Source: Synanceia verrucosa (lineage: Eukaryota; Chordata; Actinopteri; Perciformes; Synanceiidae). From it: DNA of 64,000 nt. The position numbers were made by a program, and so were the translations under genes. A model generated the notes under the pieces. That model saw only the letters and a program-made list of their open reading frames with translations, was not told the DNA's origin and did no database searches. Below are positions 60,301 to 64,000 of the stretch, piece by piece. The stretch lies in the NCBI GenBank assembly GCA_029721515.1, contig CM056550.1:18723119-18787118 (forward strand), read 5' to 3'. Each line of letters begins with the position of its first letter. Positions within the stretch are counted from its first letter, which is position 1.

Positions 60301-62285
60301 AAAAGTCAAATTTTCTGACCAATATGGAGTTTTTGAGGCTGATATCCATATTTAGCAGGAACAAAAATCCAATAACCGATTAATCTCCCATATTAATTTT
60401 TTATGAGTTTTTTGCCCTTTAACACTTGTATCAACGATATAAATTGAAGGCATAACACTTAACTTTTTTCCTACAGCTTTACTTTGTGCACAAAATAACG
60501 TGCAAAACTCCAGTAAATCTCTGAATGCTGTGTTTTCCTATTGGCATTAAATACACCATCTGAAAATTTAATACCTACAGCGAATTTATGGTAAATTTGA
60601 AAGCATTTTAGACCTTAATTACTAGGATTTTAATTTAAGACATTTAAGACTTTTTAAGGGACAGCAGGAACCCTGGTTGGTGACAGTTTATAGGGGCACG
60701 GTGTGTTGCTCACCCTGTGGTCTGTGGCTGCTGTGCTGGACTCGACGCAGCGGTCTGTGATCAGGAGCCTCCTCCAGGGTGAGGGAGCGAATCACCGTCT
60801 CACAGAGGAACTGGGCTCCACTGATCTCCTCCTCCCGGTCCTCCTCCTGGGTCACAGACTCCAGCTGCTCCTTCTGCTGCCTCAGTTTCACTCCTAAAAA
60901 TACAACAAAGCATTCAACGAAAATCAGTGCAGCAGAACCACAAATGTTGTCTGTCTTCATTGCACACTTCATCCAGGCACCTGCGATACAAAGTTATTAT
61001 GCTAGTAGCTGCTAAAGTACCCTCGAGTGGCTAGCTTCAAGCAGAGATGAGTAGTGGGCTCAAAAGTCTGGCTGGGATGACAACCACATCACTGCAATAT
61101 ATTAAAATAATAAAAATATATATTTCTACATATTTGCTGTTGAAAGTTACAGGAGTGCTTAAGGTGTTTTATATGAACCATAATTTCATTTGTAAGTGCT
61201 TATACAGGGTTCTTGCACCATTTAATTTAAGACAAAAAATTGTCATAATTTCTTTGGTAGAAAATAATCAATTTATTGTATGGCCTGATCAATATGGAGT
61301 TTTTGAGGCTGATGCCAATATCAATATTTTGCAGGAAAAAAAAAAAAAAAAAATCAGATAACGATTAATCTCTTTTTTCAGCCCTTTAACACTTGCAACA
61401 ACGATATAAATTGAAGGCATAATACTTAATTTTTTTTACAGCTTAAATTTCACAACTTTCAAGGAACAAAGAAGTGAACAAAATAACGTGCAAAACCCCA
61501 GTAAATCTCTGAATACTGTGTTTTCCTATTGGCATTAAATGCACCATCTGAAAATTTAATACCTACAGCAAATTATGGTAAATTTAAGACAATTTAAGGC
61601 CTTAATTACCTTAATTATTTTAAGGAACCGTGGAGACCCTGTTATAGCAGACACACCCCTCTCATGCAGTACATCGGCTTACATAGTTTTTCCACTCAAT
61701 TCAATAACGCACAGCTTAATTTTCACTGAAAGTGCGTCTCTTTGTCCAAAGACATCAAATTATTATCATTATTATGAACATAACTTACCGAAAAGTTTTC
61801 TGACCCCTGTGACCTCTGCGTCTTCTCTTATCTGGGAAATGATGGCCTTCTCCAGCACTGGTGCGTCATGAGGCAGAGGAGATATGCAGGGAGTCAAATC
61901 TAAAAATCAGGTAGACAGATTGCACACGTATTAATGTCGGAATGAATGCCTGAAAAACCGACTCTGCTAAATATTTTCTTACCCTCAGGAGTGTTGTTAG
62001 GAACCTTCTCCAACTCTTGAACAATATTTATATCCAGCAACTCGAATGACAGTAGATCCTAAAAAAAAAACAGCAGAGGACATCAATCTACCGATCAATC
62101 TACATTTTTGTCAACTCGTGCAGCCACAGCGTAACCAGATTAAAACATGTTGTGTATCTGAAGCCGTGCACCTGTGCAGTCAGCAGGTCGACAGAGGGGA
62201 AGTAGTAGTCCTCGTGGTTCAGGTCTACAGGTAAACCAGAGCAGCTCGCCTCCTTCTCCTTCTCCACCAGCCTCACTTCTTCCTT
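56670..62285 (-). CDS. nbr1: NBR1 autophagy cargo receptor, C-terminal part, 11 coding exons (5' end outside window)
   Basis: NBR1 is a selective-autophagy receptor that binds ubiquitinated cargo and ATG8/LC3 proteins and acts with p62/SQSTM1. Exons on the minus strand: 62172-62285, 61983-62058, 61789-61899, 60714-60893, 59928-60089, 59601-59755, 59103-59515, 58510-58595, 58129-58216, 57788-57887, 56670-56858. All phases agree, giving 557 visible residues to the stop. Features in order: SVDLLTAQDLLSFELLDINI and VQELEKVP; FLCETVIRSLTLEEAPDH; acidic stretches; the LC3-interacting region DDYIIVLPDCFDTSRPLGES (core YIIV, visible residues 280-283); the amphipathic J helix GLVKGALSVAASAYKALF; and a UBA domain around LLEMGFRDQRLNQRLLRKHG. 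The N-terminal PB1, ZZ, coiled-coil and FW domains are expected beyond the right edge. In mammals NBR1 lies beside BRCA1. Confidence 0.96.
57143..57220. repeat. Dispersed repeat related to 63.35 kb
   Basis: GAGTGAGGAATTTAAACTGA then ATTCAACTTTTTAGA recurs at 63350-63381 with one or two differences. Here it is followed directly by the CTGCTTTTTTTGTAAAACAG block, which at 63.5 kb is about 110 bp further on, so this copy has an internal deletion. It lies in the last nbr1 intron. Confidence 0.65.
57231..57363. repeat. (AT)n/(AC)n microsatellite in the last nbr1 intron
   Basis: ATATAT tracts interrupted by GTATGT and ATACAT, then an (AC)n tract, then more AT. Low complexity and self-complementary; open frames across it are artefacts. 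Confidence 0.95.
60281..60675 (+). mobile_element. hAT-like nonautonomous element, copy 1 (nbr1 intron)
   Basis: It starts CAGGCTTCTTGCACCATTTT and ends GACAGCAGGAACCCTG, giving short terminal inverted repeats of the type CAGGGTTC...GAACCCTG. The interior is shared with copy 2: ATATGGAGTTTTTGAGGCTG, ACGATATAAATTGAAGGCAT, and AGTAAATCTCTGAATGCTGT then GTTTTCCTATTGGCATTAAA. No coding capacity. A clean 8-bp target duplication is not visible. The class is inferred from the ends. Confidence 0.55.
61205..61641 (+). mobile_element. hAT-like nonautonomous element, copy 2 (nbr1 intron)
   Basis: It starts CAGGGTTCTTGCACCATTTA and ends AAGGAACCGTGGAGACCCTG. It has the same orientation and interior as copy 1, about 920 bp away in the neighbouring nbr1 intron, plus a longer head (AATTGTCATAATTTCTTTGG) shared with the partial copy at 51.1 kb. 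An internal poly-A run interrupts it. It lies outside coding exons and does not affect the reading frame. Confidence 0.6.
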
Positions 62286-64000
62286 CTGAAGCACACAGAA
62301 CAACGGCAACATAAGCATTACGACAGGGCATTTTTAAATTCATTTTCAAGAATAACACATGGGTTCGGTGTCCCAGTGTTCACATTAAATGTCTCCTGGA
62401 TTACCCAGGAACCAGGACGTAAACAGACTGCAATAACTGTCTCAGGTGGAACTGTTAATCTTAAATAAGGCAGATTTTAAAGAAAAAATACCAGTACAAC
62501 AGTATAAAAGTATAAATAAAAAAGTATTACCAGCCAATTATACTGCAGTAAAATGTCTTCTAATTAAAATCATGTTATAAATTGATTATTAAATGTCTAA
62601 GCTGTGTATTTTAACAACCTAGTGCCTCTTTAAAGGGTCACCAGATGAATAATAGGAGCAGGAAGAAGAAAGAAAAAGTTCTGATCATGTCTTATTCTCT
62701 AATTTTCGCTAATATTGATTAATCAGTCTGTTATTCAAATGAAACCATCTGAGGGGGAAAATCACTCTTTAATAGAGGGGCTCCAACCAGACACTGTTTA
62801 TGGAAGTAATTTGCCAAATCCTCTGGAATTTTCTACCAGCTCAAAGCAGATTCTGTGTTTTTAAATGTTTTCCTGGGGCCAAAAGTGATCATGATTCATG
62901 ACACAAACTAGTTACTTATGTACTTGAGAAGATGCTAGATTTATTGTGTTGTCATAGATGGTTGTCCTTGTTCTTTTTGATTATTATATGTGCAGGTTAT
63001 TAAGATTTGAGCTGCAACATGTCATTTTAATGACTGCTCGAACTATAAATGCCCATCAAGGAGCTGGTGATGGAAGTTAGCATCTCTATTTCTATATTTA
63101 TACATGTGTACAGAACAATTTTTGTATGTCACAAAAATACTGACTGTTTTTTTATGTCAAATCTGAATCTGCAAGGTAACTAGTAACTTCATAAATGCTG
63201 CAGAGTAATAACACAGTATTTCATATACAGTGCCTTACAAATTCACCTGTCCTGTTTGTCTCAGAGATCCTCCAGCATCATCTCCTTCACTTTAACTTTA
63301 ACTCTTTCTTCCTCACTGAGTTCACCACTCTTCACCATGTTGAACAGGAGTGAGGAATTTAAACTGAATTCACCTTTTTAGACCCAAATTTGATCCATAA
63401 CACTGGAATTCACTAAGAAGTCAGAAATGAATCCACACATTTCTACACATTTTTCTGTTCAGGAAGAACAGGAAATAATTGCAGTTTTTTTCTGCTTTTT
63501 CTGTAAAACAGATGGAAAACAACAATACTTATATTTCAGCAATTAAGATATAATTTTGCACATACTGGTGGATTAACATAGAAATATATTCTGGTAATCA
63601 GTAATACTGACACTAAACCTGACACTAGACAGAGGTCTGATAATTTGTTAAACACTGTATATATTTTTTTTTACATATTTAATGTACTCTATATTTTAAA
63701 TTGCACTGCCTCATGTCCCCCCCAGCTTCAGTATTATATTTCCTTTAGACTTAACTCACCATAATATTTTTTTCAGGTTCAGGAATGACAGGAAATAACT
63801 GGATTTTTTTTTTTTTAAAAAATGCATCTGCTTTTTTACAAAACTTAAATTTAAAATTCTAGGAAACAATAATTATATTTCAGCATTAAATATATCATTT
63901 TGATTAAAGAGCTTGTACATACTGGTACAGACACATAAAATATATTTTGGTAATAAGTAATACTGTTAATTGAGGGAAGCGGTGTCAAACACCTGACACT
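62286..64000. other. nbr1 intron reaching the right edge
   Basis: No further nbr1 exon is found here. The next upstream exon, expected to encode the FW domain, must lie beyond the window. A repeat of about 320-bp period occupies 63.35-64.0 kb. The rest is AT-rich. Confidence 0.55.
63347..64000. repeat. Tandem repeat of about 320-bp period
   Basis: ACAGGAAATAATTG (near 63470) recurs as ACAGGAAATAACTG (near 63790). Each is followed by a CTGCTTTTT...ACAAAACTT/GTAAAACAG block, AACAATA...TTATATTTCAGCA, CACATACTGG or TACATACTGG, ATATATT(C/T)TGGTAAT and finally CCTGACACT. The second unit runs off the window. A shortened relative lies at 57.15 kb. Confidence 0.65.

Noticed and set aside
1..64000. 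CRISPR array, prokaryotic operon, or viral genome
   Set aside because: Tandem arrays lack unique spacers, all genes are intron-containing vertebrate genes or vertebrate GTPases, and no viral polymerase, capsid or integrase frames were seen.

Overview
The window is nuclear DNA from a teleost fish, probably a spiny-rayed (percomorph) species. Support comes from vertebrate genes split by GT-AG introns, AT-rich noncoding DNA with long (AT)n/(CA)n microsatellites, a tRNA-derived SINE, and several repeat families typical of fish genomes. Four protein-coding genes can be supported, all on the minus strand. Read in the direction of transcription they are nbr1 (last 11 coding exons, 5' end outside the window), tmem106a (complete coding region, 7 coding exons), arl4d (single coding exon) and dusp3 (3 coding exons). 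I rebuilt exon boundaries by matching splice sites and reading phase by hand. Every junction keeps the frame and each protein matches its family through to the stop codon.

Layout: 1-12,970 has no supported gene. It holds a 51-bp minisatellite inside a candidate transposon (2.06-3.03 kb), foldback and dispersed repeats, a perfect 20-bp hairpin (8.1 kb) and a 232-bp higher-order satellite (12.0-12.85 kb). dusp3 spans 13.9-22.9 kb, with a CpG-rich promoter to about 23.1 kb. From 23.1 to 45.3 kb is a gene-poor interval with microsatellites, foldback elements, a pseudogene fragment of a multicopy fish family (36.8-37.0 kb), a SINE with a perfect target-site duplication (40.4-40.8 kb) and a three-copy 220-bp tandem repeat (41.9-42.5 kb). 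arl4d lies at 45.3-47.6 kb with a noncoding first exon and a CRE-bearing promoter. tmem106a occupies 48.5-54.5 kb, and the 3' half of nbr1 occupies 55.4 kb to the right edge.

The gene set recalls human 17q21, where NBR1, TMEM106A and ARL4D are neighbours and DUSP3 lies a few genes away. Here DHX8, ETV4, MEOX1 and SOST are not seen between arl4d and dusp3, and dusp3 points the same way as the others, opposite to my recollection of human. The products are not one pathway. NBR1 is a selective-autophagy receptor, TMEM106A belongs to a late-endosome/lysosome membrane family, ARL4D is a plasma-membrane/nuclear small GTPase and DUSP3 (VHR) is an atypical dual-specificity phosphatase. I found no sign of a wholly new biological system. 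The most unusual material is the repeat architecture and a possible 6-nt tandem splice acceptor next to the dusp3 active site.
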